From Crocodylus rhombifer (lineage: Eukaryota > Chordata > Crocodylia > Crocodylidae): a stretch of 64,000 nucleotides of DNA. Below the pieces are notes generated by a model. The model was not told the origin of the DNA. It saw only the letters and a program-made list of their open reading frames with translations, and searched no databases. Below, in pieces: positions 24,393 through 35,571 of this stretch; position 1 is the first letter of the stretch, and each line of letters starts with the position of its first letter. The DNA lies in the NCBI GenBank assembly GCA_038503035.1, contig JAVSML010000980.1, forward strand, positions 322,225-386,224, given 5' to 3'. Both the position numbers and the translations under genes were made by a program.

Positions 24393-24542
24393 AGCTTGGC
24401 TAAGCTAACAGATGGATTCCGAAATAGCTGTTGTATTACGGACTGTCTGCAGGACCTCCAGCAGAATTCTAGTTCGCTCAGTGACTCCTGTTTACCTCAA
24501 CAACACTATGATGCTTGTTCTCAGACTGACATTACTGGAGAG
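24393..24542 (+). CDS. WWC3: WWC3 exon D (50 codons)
   Basis: The 150-bp exon lies between TTTTTTAG (ends 24392) and donor GTATGT at 24543. It is phase 0 on both sides, so skipping it would preserve the frame. It encodes SLAKLTDGFRNSCCITDCLQ, a variable Ser/Gln-rich stretch, and ends DACSQTDITGE. SLAKLTD..F and SQTDI are conserved across the family, while the middle varies between paralogues. SQTDI resembles ligands of dynein light chain LC8, a reported KIBRA partner; this is an inference. A longer open frame starting at 24412 is in the wrong frame. Confidence 0.93.
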
Positions 24543-26038
24543 GTATGTGTTCCAATGTAAGATGTTAGTTGTAAAAAATAGGCTGCTTTTATCTTGGCAT
24601 ATGACTATGGCTCATTTTCCATTGTAATCTGAAGAATTTTTAGCTGTATGTTTAGAAGAACACTGAAGGGAAAAGACTTTACCCTGCTCAAAGAAATCCA
24701 TTTTGGTTTAACAATGTGCAGATAACATTCAGTAGTGACATATGTTTGGTTCCTATACTTGAGGATGATAAAGGCCTCTGAAATGTGCTCGCAGATCAGT
24801 GTAGAAAGGAATCAATTTCTTGGTTTACTCAACCTGGGTTCAGAGGATCACTTTCCCACCACCATCATGTTTGAGGGACACATTGCAGAGTTGACTGGGG
24901 AATACTTCTCCAAGAAGTGTTCACAAGCCTGCTAAGTCTATAGGTTGCATTAACAGTATTCATTATTCTTCTTATTTTGGTTCATTCTTTGTGTCCCCTT
25001 TCACTTACCATTATCAGTTTGATAAAACTGATGACTAGAAAGAAAGATAGAGATTTGTAAAGAAAATATTCCTATTGGACCATGAGGAATTTGAGAAAAT
25101 TGAGCTTCCGGTAAACCACGTATCACATGAATGAATAGAATAGTCATAGGGGGGAGTTGGGAAGCCACATAATCCTTATATATCCATAGGTAAGTAGGTA
25201 TTTCTGTCCTTGGGAATACTCATTGAATATCATCCCAGGCTATTCTTGAAAACTCTGTTCTTAAGTTTCTGTTAGAGTTTTTGTTAAGAAACTTTATGTA
25301 TAATTATATAGGAATAATGTGTGAGATGCATGCGGATTGTATCTAATACACGTGCGATGGTGGACACTGACAAGCAGTGGACAAAGGGTCTAAAGCTTAA
25401 TGGATTTGAGGGTGTGCATAGACTCTAGTCATTAAGTCAAACATGACAGGGAGAGGGGGTGGGGTTTACAGAAGAGATTGCTTCATCTTAGGTTGTAGGT
25501 ACAGCTCATTGAATAAAACTTTTGACTGTAATTTATATCTAGGTAAATTTTTAAATCAAGTTTTGATTTCAGGTGCTAAGATGTTGGCTAACAGCTCAAC
25601 ATTCAGAGAACATTGTTTTTAAAAGATGAAAACCCAATAAGGTTTTATTGACCTTTCCATAAACTAGCCACATTAAGCAATTTTATATATTGCAGTCTTT
25701 TGATGCATCAAATTCTTTACATTTTCGACTTGGACTAAAGGGAACCTTGGCAGTCAAACTAGTTTATTTTTTTACAAACTCTGAGCTTTTAATTTCCAGG
25801 AAGGAAATTTACTGAGCACAGTAGTTTTACATAGACAGTACCTTTAGGTATTTTATCAAAACCTGATTTTTGTAAGTTAAGAATCTGAAAGGTTCTTTTG
25901 AAGAAGTATTAAAAATATTGACTATTTTTAGTAAATTGGGGAGTTGGGAAGACTTTTTGTCTTTTACATTTTTTTTGTATTTAAATGCTGCTTCCTCACC
26001 CCATTTCTTTCTCTTCCCGGTCCTCAACACCCCAAAAG
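24543..26038 (+). other. WWC3: WWC3 intron D-E (1,496 bp)
   Basis: This is the shortest intron in the window. It is AT-rich throughout, with no recognised repeat, and ends in a pyrimidine-rich stretch (25980-26025) followed by CAAAAG at 26033-26038. Confidence 0.85.
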
Positions 26039-26112
26039 TTTGGTTTGGATGATAAAACAAGGCTTGTGGACAAAGTAAGACTGAACTGGCAATACGAAGA
26101 AGCCAAAAAGAG
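26039..26112 (+). CDS. WWC3: WWC3 exon E (24 codons plus split Arg)
   Basis: The 74-bp exon follows the acceptor AAAAG (ends 26038) and precedes the donor GTAAGT at 26113. It starts in phase 0 and ends with the AG of an Arg codon completed at 44283. It encodes FGLDDKTRLVDKVRLNWQYE followed by EAKK. This begins the second coiled-coil block. The join with exon D gives SQTDITGEFGLDDKTRL, consistent with the family. The acceptor is purine-rich just before the AG, but no alternative site keeps the frame. Confidence 0.94.
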
Positions 26113-27767
26113 GTAAGTAAATTTAAGCTTTTGTTTGTATTCTTTGTAACTGAGGTTTAGATGTGTATTTCGATCCAGGCATCTATATTCATTTCAGGAC
26201 TTATGTTGAAGCAGTTTTAGAAAGGTTAATTAACTGAATTTTTTTTTGGCAGTGGAGGCTTAATTTTATGTTGATGCTATCATTAAAATTAGTTTGCAGA
26301 AGAAAATCCAGATGTATCAGTAGCCGTAGATAAACAAGGAATCATAATAGTTCAACTAAAGATGTTTTAAATTGATTTTGTTGATGTGTTAAGTGTCATA
26401 AAACAATTTAAACCTAACTTATCTCTCCAGTGTGTGTAAGTAAATAACAGTGACATGCCAAATCTATAGTAAAAATGGTGTAAGTCTTGTAACGCAATAA
26501 GTTGAATGCAAATCAGTTTTATAGCTGAATGACAAGGCTTATAAAAATGAAATTATGTTCATTAACAAGGGACATTTTTGTTTTAAAATATTTTAAAATT
26601 GGTTCATCCTTCATTAATTCCTTTACTCTAATCTATTTGTTTTAATGATTTGATTAGGCTTTGGCTCTATAAAAATAAACTGGAATCTTTCCTGGATTAT
26701 ATATTATCAAGATAATTGTTAACTAATTTGAGTTTTTAGTGCCAGACTTGCAACTTCAGTGTACTCAGATTGCGTGCTCAGTTACAGCTCTGCAACTTGA
26801 ATGAAACACAATTGTCAGTGATTGAGGATGCTATTGTGTATCTGTTCATTTGAGAAGCTGGAGCTGGTGGATCTCTGTTATGGCTTTTGACAGTTATAAG
26901 ACCCTGTTATTTATAAGAATGAGGTTAGAGAAAAATAATTGCTTTCCTCATTTGTTGAAGAATTCTAGCTTTTTTTAAGAAGCTGTACTTACCTCATGCT
27001 TTGAATTAAGCATATAAAATTTGGTAAGGGAGGCTGTCTTTGTGTTAGAGAGCATCTTTTGCTATCCTTGTGAAATCTGCAGAGTTATAAGGGTATAGTA
27101 ATCATAGTTGTCACATGCTTTCTAGACACTTGAGGGATCTAACAGTCCAACCATGCCAGTGACCCATGTTGAGGTTCCATAATATATCAGATCAATGGGC
27201 CACATGATGCCACATGGTGGACTTTTCCTACCTATTTTATTTTTTTAAAACCTAGGGCGTTAAACACACCATTGTGTTCAAAGAACATTTTTCAAGTTGT
27301 AAAGTAATCGGTAATTGGAAAATGATTAAGCCTATTTAATAGAAATGCCTGTGCAGTCCTTATTCAGTGTTTTTATATATTTTGTTTACAGCTCTTCATT
27401 ATATTGTGTGAGGGCCACATAGGTAGCTCTTCCCCTTGACAGGTGCTCCGCCCCCTTGTTGCCATCCTGGGACGGGAAGTTCTGCCCTGTAACCCATGAC
27501 CTTTGCCACCAGAAATCCCTCCCCTTGCCCTGGAAGTACTCATTTCAGCAAGGGGTTTTGCCATCTCAGAACCAGAAGAGTACCAAATTATATTCTAAAA
27601 AGCGAACATTTAAAACATCCATTAATTTGATTTAAAAAATATTTTTGCCCTGGTTTACATGTGTTTCTGTAGTGTACAGAGAGGTGATTGTATATAATAT
27701 AATATGTTATTATATATAATAGCTTAACATGAAGTCTTACCCTTGTATATTGTACGGGGATAGGTTT

Positions 27768-28010
27768 GTGGGGGGCTGTGGGTGTGTGGGTATGTTGGGT
27801 GTGGGTGTCTGTTGGGTGTAGATAGGTGTGGGGGCTGTGTGTGTGTGTGGATATGTGGTATGGGAGCTGTGTGTAGGGGGGAAGGTGGCTGGAGTATGAG
27901 GGGGTGTGGGGGTCTGCATGTATGGCAGTGTGAGGTGCTGTGGGTATACATGTATGGTGGGGTGTCTGTGTGGGACTTGCCGTATGAACGTGAACATGCA
28001 CACACACATC
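27768..28010. repeat. GTGTGGG-rich irregular minisatellite
   Basis: About 240 bases are made of irregular GTGTGGG, TGTGGGTAT and GGGGGTGTG motifs, with almost no C on the plus strand. It gives spurious long minus-strand open frames rich in His, Thr and Pro. Its strand-asymmetric G runs could favour G-quadruplex formation. Confidence 0.8.
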
Positions 28011-28059
28011 GTGAGCCACATGGTGTGTAGCAGGACAGGGGCAGGAAGGCAGGGAAATG

Positions 28060-28258
28060 GCTGAGGGTGGGATGTTGGGCTCCTGACTTCTGTTGCCAGC
28101 TCCCCCTGGGTCCTACTGTTCCTGGATCTTTTCGTCTTTGACAGGAAACCAGGAACAGATAAATATTTTCTAATTTTTTTAGTGGTCTCAAAGGCTGGAT
28201 AGACTGGCCTGATCATTTTCGAGCCACAGGCTGTATTTTGCCCACCCCAGCCTTGCAG
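28060..28258 (-). mobile_element. hAT-like element fragment (GGGTGGGCAAA family)
   Basis: Read on the minus strand from 28258, it begins GGGGTGGGCAAAATACAGCC, continues with TCTATCCAGCC and a CTAAAAAAATTAGAAAA-like tract, then TTTCCTGTCAAAGA. This is the same order as the left end of the element at 35572-37207. The far boundary to the left is not visible; the GT-rich array next to it may lie inside or beside the same insertion. Confidence 0.6.
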
Positions 28259-28560
28259 CCACTCCCAAACGACTGGTCTAAGAGCACAAAACATCCCAGC
28301 AACCACTTTAACTCACTGTTCCCCCTCTCCAGGTTACAGCACTGCCAGGCCATCCCTGACTCTGATTCTCTCTGTCCTAGTAGTGCATGGCCTGCTTGCA
28401 GTTCTCCCCTCACCAGACTGAGCTGGCAGGAGCTCCTCTCTTGGCAAGGCCCAGAGCTACATCCTCTTCCTGCCTCAGAAACCTAGGTTTATATCCCCTG
28501 GGCCCTTCCCCCATTCTGTCAAATGTTCTCCTGACTGGCTGCAGGTGTGGCCAGACCCTT

Positions 28561-28945
28561 GGGCATGTCTACATGTACAGTTAATTCATAGCAGTAAACT
28601 CTGGTACTACTGGAGTTTATTGCTACTGGGCACCGCATTTAAGTGTGTGCCCAGGACCACAACACAAAAGCTAAGTCACAACAGCTGAGGCTGGCAGGGA
28701 ACCTGGGGGGTCAGCCTGCTAGCCTGGGGTTGCTCAGACCTGGCTCAGCGTGCTATGGTAGGGTGGCTGGGGCACGAGGGTGCTTCAGTGCAGAGCTAGC
28801 TGGCAGGCTCCCGTCAGTGTCTACACATGTGTTACTGCACAGGAAATAACTGCAGTAAGATAGTACTTGTATTTACAAGTACTAACCTATGGCGGCAATT
28901 ATTAGTTTACTGCAGCTTAATAGTGCTGCATGTGTAGATGTGAAG
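28561..28945. mobile_element. MITE-like element with GTCTACA-type inverted repeats
   Basis: The left end GGGCATGTCTACATGTACAG and the right end, read in reverse complement, CTTCACATCTACACATGCAG, form imperfect inverted repeats of nearly 40 bases that continue to a shared inner motif GCAGTAAAC. The interior includes further GCAGTAA and TGTAGA motifs. It resembles the element at 10795-11001. No convincing target duplication was found. There is no coding capacity. Confidence 0.55.
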
Positions 28946-29568
28946 GTTTTACTGTGAAGCTGATTAGGCTGCTCTGCAGTAAATAACTGGTATAAATGTG
29001 CTCCTTAAGCAGCAGCTTACTGCCTAGGCTGCAGTTGCTCTCCTTCTACCTTCCCCCTGCAGCTGACCCCTGTTTCACTGTGTGGGGCTCTTTCTGCTGC
29101 AGTTTCTACCTTAAAGTAACAGGAGCCCTCTGGCTCTCTGTTATAGGGCCGTCATCTCTGGAGTTTCTCAAGGACACCTGAGCACAGAGGAAAGCACCAG
29201 TTGGCAGGCCACCTGGGGACCATATCCACCCAAAAGCTTTCCCTCCCAACCTTCCCCCTTATTCTAGGATTGCCTTAAAGTTTCCAGGCCCAAAGGCTCA
29301 TAATTTTTTCTCCCAGGTCAGATTGGAACCTTCCACCCTTACGTCTTGCTGCTCCTGATACAGCAGTGCTGGCAGGTCATCTGTGTACTTTATTCAGGCT
29401 GTCAGAGACTCCCTGGAGCTGTGAGGAACAAAGCCTCGGATGCTGGAGTGCTATGTGTAATTGTACAGGCATTCCACATAGTGATGAAAAACATTGCACT
29501 GCCAAGAAGCTCCTCTTTGAAAGAGGTAATATTTGTGGAGGTTTTGCCATGGTTTAAATGCTACAGAC

Positions 29569-30851
29569 GAGGTGCACCGATATATCGGTCGCATATCAGA
29601 TCAACACCAATAAAAGGAAAATTAATGTTATCGGCTGTCGACTTTTCTTGGCTGGTGTAGGCGATAATGTCACCAATAAATGCTGTGTGAATGCATGTGG
29701 CCAGGAATGCAGCCTGACAGCTTGGAGAGCAGCATTCTGCTAGTAAGGGCGTGGGGGAGGGAAAGAGTGTGCAGGGGGGCAGATTGAGGTCCCCATGGTG
29801 AGAGAGTGAGTGGGGAAGGGGCAGGTGCTGCCCAGCCAGGGCAGTGACTGGAACCCCGGGGCCAGGAGTGGGATGGAGGCATAGGCGGCTTGTCCAGAAG
29901 GTGTGGAGGGATGAGGAGAGGGGGTATCTCTCTGCTGCCCCATGCATGTTCCCAGGAGAGGCATGGGGGGGCATGTGCCCCCTTAGACTTTTGTGCAGGG
30001 TGGAGGTGGGCTGTCCACTGTGTTCTTGGGGTCAAAGGCAGTGCTAGTCTCTTCCCGGTAGCAGGGCTGGGCTGTGGTTGGGCTTGAAAAAGGGTGGGGT
30101 CAGCTGCGCGGAGCTGGCAGCAGTGGTCACACTGCAAGGGGTGGCTATGGGGAAATGTATAGTGGCTATAGCCCCCCACAAGACTCCATGCTTGGGGTAC
30201 TCTGCTCTGCTGCCTTTTCCTCAGGAGTCCTGCACTGTGGGGCGGGCAGGAGACATATGGCCAGTGAAGGGCTCCTGAGGAAAAGGCAGCAGAGCAGAAT
30301 GCCTTGAGCAGGGGTGGTGCTGGGGGGGAGAGGGGCTTGGGAAGCTATAGCCCCAAATTATCCCTAGCCACCCCTCCCAGCACTGCTACCACTGCTTGGT
30401 TGGCTCCTGCCTGCTCTGACCCCAGCCTTGGCCTAGCCTCCCCACCAGAAAGAGGCTGGTGCAGCCCGTGGCCCCGAACCCTCAGTGGGGAGCCTGCCTC
30501 CACCCTGCACGCATATCCGGGGGGGAGGCACATGCCCCCCCATGCTTCTGTGGGTGGTCTGCACAGCAGCAGGGAGCTGCCTACAGCTCCATCCCGACCC
30601 GGGTTCCTATTCACTACCCTGGCTCAGCAGTACCTGCCCCTTCCCTACTCCCTTCCTCCCTCCTTCACCATGGGGCTTTGATCTGCCCTCCCCCACACAC
30701 CCTTCCCCGCCAATAGACTTAACAGCAGGACACTGCTCTCCAGGCTGACTGGCTGCATTCCTGTGAATCGGATATCGGTTCGTTATTGGCCAATATGGCT
30801 AGTTAATTGGCTATCAGTATCAGCCAAGAAAATCTTTATTGGTGCACCCCT
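29569..30851. mobile_element. hAT-like non-autonomous element (GTGCACC family), about 1.28 kb
   Basis: The ends are CGAGGTGCACCGATATATCG on the left and, read in reverse complement, AGGGGTGCACCAATAAAGAT on the right. Flanking octamers GCTACAGA and CCTATAAA match at five of eight positions, a possible decayed target duplication. The body is G-rich in its left half and C-rich in its right half, so it has partial internal inverted symmetry. Numerous open frames up to about 170 codons occur on both strands, but none resembles a transposase. Confidence 0.65.
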
Positions 30852-33300
30852 CCTATAAACCATTGGAATGGCTATAGACTCTCATTTTGCAGTTCTACAA
30901 GGGCATTTCTAGTGCTTCAAATGTAATGCCTGTCCATGGCTTTAGTTCTGAGTTAGATCAGGTTAATGTATCATGAGCCACGGGGAAGGAAAGAACTGGA
31001 ATATGAGTCACTAGATATTGTCTTTCATATAATTGGGAAGATATGACTGAAATATGATTCATAGAATAAAGCACCATTTTAACACACTTCTTGCTAACCA
31101 CTGCAGCCTCCCTATCTCCCTACAGAGCATGGTCAGTGTCTTACTAAGTCTAGAGGTGGAGGCCGTAGGAATTGATAAGGGTCTTGGCTTGGACAGTAAT
31201 GAAAGGCCATATATGTTGCCAGGCTTACCTGTGTCTTGCTGTGTAGGTCACTTTTTATTTGAATTTCTCTGGGGGCTTTCTTTGCCTTTCCCAGAATAAT
31301 TATTGTGTTCTGGTATAGGGAAAAGTCTATTGTTTGCTTTTTTTTTTTTTTTTTTTTGGTTATTGCTTGTAGCATAAACACACGAGTAGAAATTATGAGC
31401 ATATAGCCAAGTATCAAATACTTGTGTTATTTGAATATCAGTAATGACTTAGTAAATAGCGGATTAAATATAGATTTTTAAACAATTTATTAAAAAGGCT
31501 CTCTTTATTAAAAATAACTTTTTTCATTACAATAAGGATACAGTTTTGCTGTCCAGGAATAACAGCTTTGACAATGGCTTGTTGTTCTACAAAACCATGT
31601 TAGTTCCTTTAAAAGGGTAGCATTATTTTTCCCTGTATAATACATATTAGTAATCAGCTTTTTAACTTTCAAGTGAAACTGCACAAAGCTCATTGCCCCT
31701 ACCAGTTATCTCTGTGGTCACATTCTTCATTTATCATGCATTCCTTTCCCTTCGCTTGGTGGCATTTCTGTAGAGCTTTTGTCTCCACTAAATATTTTTG
31801 CGTTCAGCCCTGCTTGGCTGGTGAAATATCTACTGTAGCTGCACAGTGTGGGTGATGGAATGTGCTGTGCTGGATTAAAACCTACAAACTAAAAAACTGA
31901 AATGCTGCAGTGTATATTAACTGTAAGATGTTTTACCAGGATTCTGTCTGCCAAAGAGAACATGGAATCAATATATTATGCTAAAAGTGCAGACTGAATC
32001 AGTACAGTGCCCTTGTTTATTTCTAAAAGGAATACAGTTTTTAATGAGAACAAAAACACACTGGAAGCTTTAATTGGGCACGTGTTCTAACTCTCAGGGG
32101 TTAGAGTAGTTTCAGATAGCAGTGACCTATGTCTTTGCTATCTAGTTAAGGGGAAAAACATTAGTGGCAATTAAAATTTTTTCCTGGTTAATACTTTCTA
32201 CATCTCTCCCCCCATTCCCTGTTGAAGGCAATCTGATTTGAAATTTCTCTCTAAAAATACTCAATCCTAAACCATACTGAATGACTTGATATTTAAGTGA
32301 ATGAAGACATGCACTGAGTTTTTCTTCAATTTCCCACTGTAAGGAAGTTGGATAACTTGCTCCTCTAGTCTTGTATTTGTAATGATCAAAAAAAATCTTG
32401 TTGGAACCTGTATTGTGGGTCCTGTATTGTGGCAGATTTTTATGTTGTTACATAGATGTAGTTAGGCTGGTGCATGGTACCACTGGCTGCCCCATTATGA
32501 ACCAGGCCCGTACTGTCATTGGAGTTGTACCAGAATAAAAAAGCAGCATTGTCATTACTTCATTGCAGATTTTCTTCAGTCTAGACAAGCCTGTAATTGG
32601 ATTTTAAAATCATTTATATTACTTAGTGAAATTCCTTCTGTTGTCCTTAATGTGGCATAAAATATTTTGACATGTCTAGTCAGTTAAATAAAGGCTAGAT
32701 GTATGCTGAAGGAGCAACATGTCAGTGAATTTCTGTACAGTGAAGTGAATAGCAGTTACTGTGTTGGAAAACAGATGCTGCCATGTTATATCTGTACTCA
32801 CTTATAAGCTCCAGTTTAGGAGCTTAAGTTTAGTGTAAGTTTGGCTATCTCTTCTGTTCCCCTTAAAAATAGCAGTTATACCACATTTTTTCAAAGTTGA
32901 TTTTGATATTTAAATAAGCAGTAATTATCCTCTCTTCCTCTTTTACTGCTACAGCAGGGAAAATAAATCTGGGGGGTCAAATCACCCTCTTGCTCTCTAC
33001 CCTCCTGACCTTCTTCCCGCTGCATCCCTCCCCCCTTCACTGTCAGACCCTGCTCTCCCTGAGCACATGGAATTAAGGAACGAATCTGAAACTCTGACCT
33101 TGAAATAAACATGCCTGTAGTCATTAGTCATGAATCAAGACTGCAAACACTAAGTCATAGATTTAGTTCATCCAGAAAGGATGCATTTTAGATTTTTTGA
33201 AACTGTTGCAAATTTTAGCACATGTACTCCATAAATACATTTTGAAGCACCATTTTTGTACCAATTTATATATAGTACAAACTATGCATGATATTACTTC

Positions 33301-33384
33301 AAAGCCAGAAGGCATCCCCATAAGCAGACCCTGCTTGAAGCAGATGCCTTAAAAGCCAAAAGGCATCCCAATAAGCAGACCCTG
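33301..33384. repeat. Tandem duplication, about 50-bp period
   Basis: The string GGCATCCCCATAAGCAGACC near 33311 recurs as GGCATCCCAATAAGCAGACC near 33363, each preceded by AAAGCCA. Shortly downstream, CTCCAAATACCTCTCCAG occurs twice (near 33415 and 33580). Both duplications lie just upstream of the U2-like fragment and may belong to one composite repeat. Confidence 0.6.
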
Positions 33385-33967
33385 TAGCTCAGTACTGCTC
33401 AGTTTGTATGAGTACTCCAAATACCTCTCCAGAGGTCTGATGGCATTTTTATGGATGGTAATGGTGAACTTCATGTTTTTTCTTTTCCCTGTTTTAGATA
33501 ATCCCCTGATTCTCATAGGAAACCTGCATGTTTTTAAGAGCTCAATCCTGGAGAATGTTGAGCATTATGGCTCCAGTCCGCTCCAAATACCTCTCCAGGA
33601 TCCATGTGTCTTACATTCATGACTGGAACTGGGTATTTTTGTTACAAGTCCTGGGATCCTCCAAAAATTTATGTGCGGATGAAGGGCAGGGTAATCTAGT
33701 CCGTCTCTGCCTCATGGAGCATGGGACTACACTAATCATATACGCCAGACTGAGAGAGGGGGCAGTAAAGGGTTTCTGGGTGAACTGCTTGAGTCTCTGT
33801 TTAGTGATGTTTACCAGACATTTAAGACTGGTAAAGAAACAGGATTAATTGGCACAACTCTGCTATGGGGTAAAGAGGAAATGGAAATTATTCAGTGTAG
33901 TGGCACACCATGACTTGAAAAAGAGCCAGCACTTGGGAGCCTCCATGTATTTTATTCACATGGGCTG

Positions 33968-34110
33968 CACCTCAGCCTTTTGGCTAAGATCAAGCATTTT
34001 TGGCACCAAGGGGAGGGTGTCAAGGCTGGCTCTGGCAGTTTCCCATCGAAAGAACACGCACCCAGTTTTTTGTTCATTTTTTTTTTTTAAGGATGAAAAA
34101 ATAAAAGGGT
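33968..34110 (+). repeat. U2 snRNA-derived fragment, possible SINEU-type SINE or U2 pseudogene
   Basis: Positions 33972-33994 match the 5' stem-loop region of U2 snRNA with one mismatch over 23 bases (from TCAGCCTTTTGGCT through AAGATCAAG). The similarity ends abruptly after 33994, and the branch-site-recognition and Sm-site parts of U2 are absent, so it cannot be a working U2 gene. A T-rich and then A-rich stretch follows at about 34070-34105. SINEs with U1- or U2-derived heads (SINEU) have been reported from crocodilians; this match suggests such an element, but the body was not verified. Confidence 0.5.
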
Positions 34111-34264
34111 CCCATCAGGATACTCAGTATGGGTCATACATTTTATAGTCCTACTTAGTGTCGGCTGCATTTAATCAACTTCATAGCTGGTTTCTATTAG
34201 TGAGTACATGCTGCTTTTGGCAGCAGTTTAAGGATAGACAGCATATTTAATGAGATTGCCGTGT

Positions 34265-34835
34265 ATGCAGATGTAAGAGGAGGAAAATTCTTCCTAATAT
34301 CTAACCTAAACATCCCTTGCTGCAACTTGAATGCATCTATTCTGTCATCTGCCACCACTGAGAACAGTCTAGCTCCATCCTCTTTTGAACCCCCATTCAG
34401 GTTGAAGGTTGATATTAAATCCCTCCTGTCTTCTGTTCTCTAGACTAAATAAACCCAATTCCCTCAGCCCAATTCCCCTGTCCTCATAGGTCATGTCCCC
34501 CAGCCCCCTTACCATTTCTCTTGTCCTCCACTGGACTCTCTTCAATTTGTCCACATCCTTTCTATAGTTGGTGGGGGTGGGGAGACCTAAACTAAACACA
34601 GTACTCCAGATGTGGCCTCACCAGTGCTGAATAGAGGGGAATAATCACTTCCCTTGACCTACTGGCAACACACCTGCCGATGCAGTCCAGGATGCTGTTA
34701 ACCTTCTTGGCAACAAGGGCACACTGTTGGCTCATATTCAGCTTATTGTGCACTGTAACCCCCAAGTCCTTTTCTGCAGAACTGCTGCCCAGATCTGCAG
34801 AAATCATAAGTAGACTATCCTTGGAGCAGTAGCAG
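34265..34835 (-). mobile_element. CR1-type LINE, 3' portion
   Basis: The minus strand encodes degraded CR1 reverse transcriptase C-terminal sequence with segments such as [27 protein letters not shown] and [10 protein letters not shown], followed at lower coordinates by a more eroded end. At least one frameshift lies near 34600. It is 5'-truncated and inactive. Confidence 0.85.
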
Positions 34836-35571
34836 AGAGATAGATTTGTCAGTTGTTCCTAAGTGGCCACAGAAAGGCTGGTGTCCCAAACTTTGATATG
34901 GATTATCAGACAGAATCAATTGGTGCCTCTAAGGTTATTAGTTAATAGAGATGGAAGGGCTAGGCTAAGCTGAGCCTAAGGCAACCTTCTGCACAGCAGC
35001 AGGTTAGGAAGAATTGCATTTTCTTCAGTAGCTCCTGGCTAGATACAGTCTCAGAGAAGTAGGGCTGTAGGATCTCCAGAGGTCATTCCATACAACCATA
35101 ACCTAAACTCTACACAAGACTGCTGTCAGCCCTGAAAGAATATAGACCTAGCCCCCTAACCTGCCACATGTAAATTAGAGGAACCATGGCAGCTAATGTC
35201 ATGCTTCAAGAGGTCCTGGTTAGAGAGCCACAGCTACAGAGGAAGGCAAAAACCCCCACAGTCCATACCAATCTGATGATGGAGTACAATTATTTTCTGA
35301 CCCCAAATGTTATGATTGGTCTGATCCTGAGCAAAGGGGTAAGACCTTGTAGCTGTGAACCTCTAGCCTTGCTGCCAGCAGGAGAGTTGGCATACCCCAG
35401 TTGAAGTCCCCAGCCTTCGTGCTAGTCAATACCTAGTGCCTCTAGGGAGGCTTAAAAACTCTCTGACGTACATAGCAGAAGAAAAAGAGGGAGAGGGGTG
35501 TGAGCAACCAGCAAAGGCCAGAAGCATGGGAAATACCAATGGTACAAAATAGGCATACCTATGCCTAGATC

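Noticed and set aside
24412..24627. 71-codon frame over exon D
   Set aside because: It is in a different frame; only the frame giving SLAKLTD and SQTDI matches the family and joins to the neighbouring exons.
27588..28306. Minus-strand frames of 143-189 codons rich in His, Thr and Pro
   Set aside because: They translate the GT-rich minisatellite; all three frames are open and equally repetitive.
33849..34148. 99-codon open frame over the U2-like fragment
   Set aside because: Covers a repeat and a T-rich tract; no domain and no splice-phase fit with WWC3.
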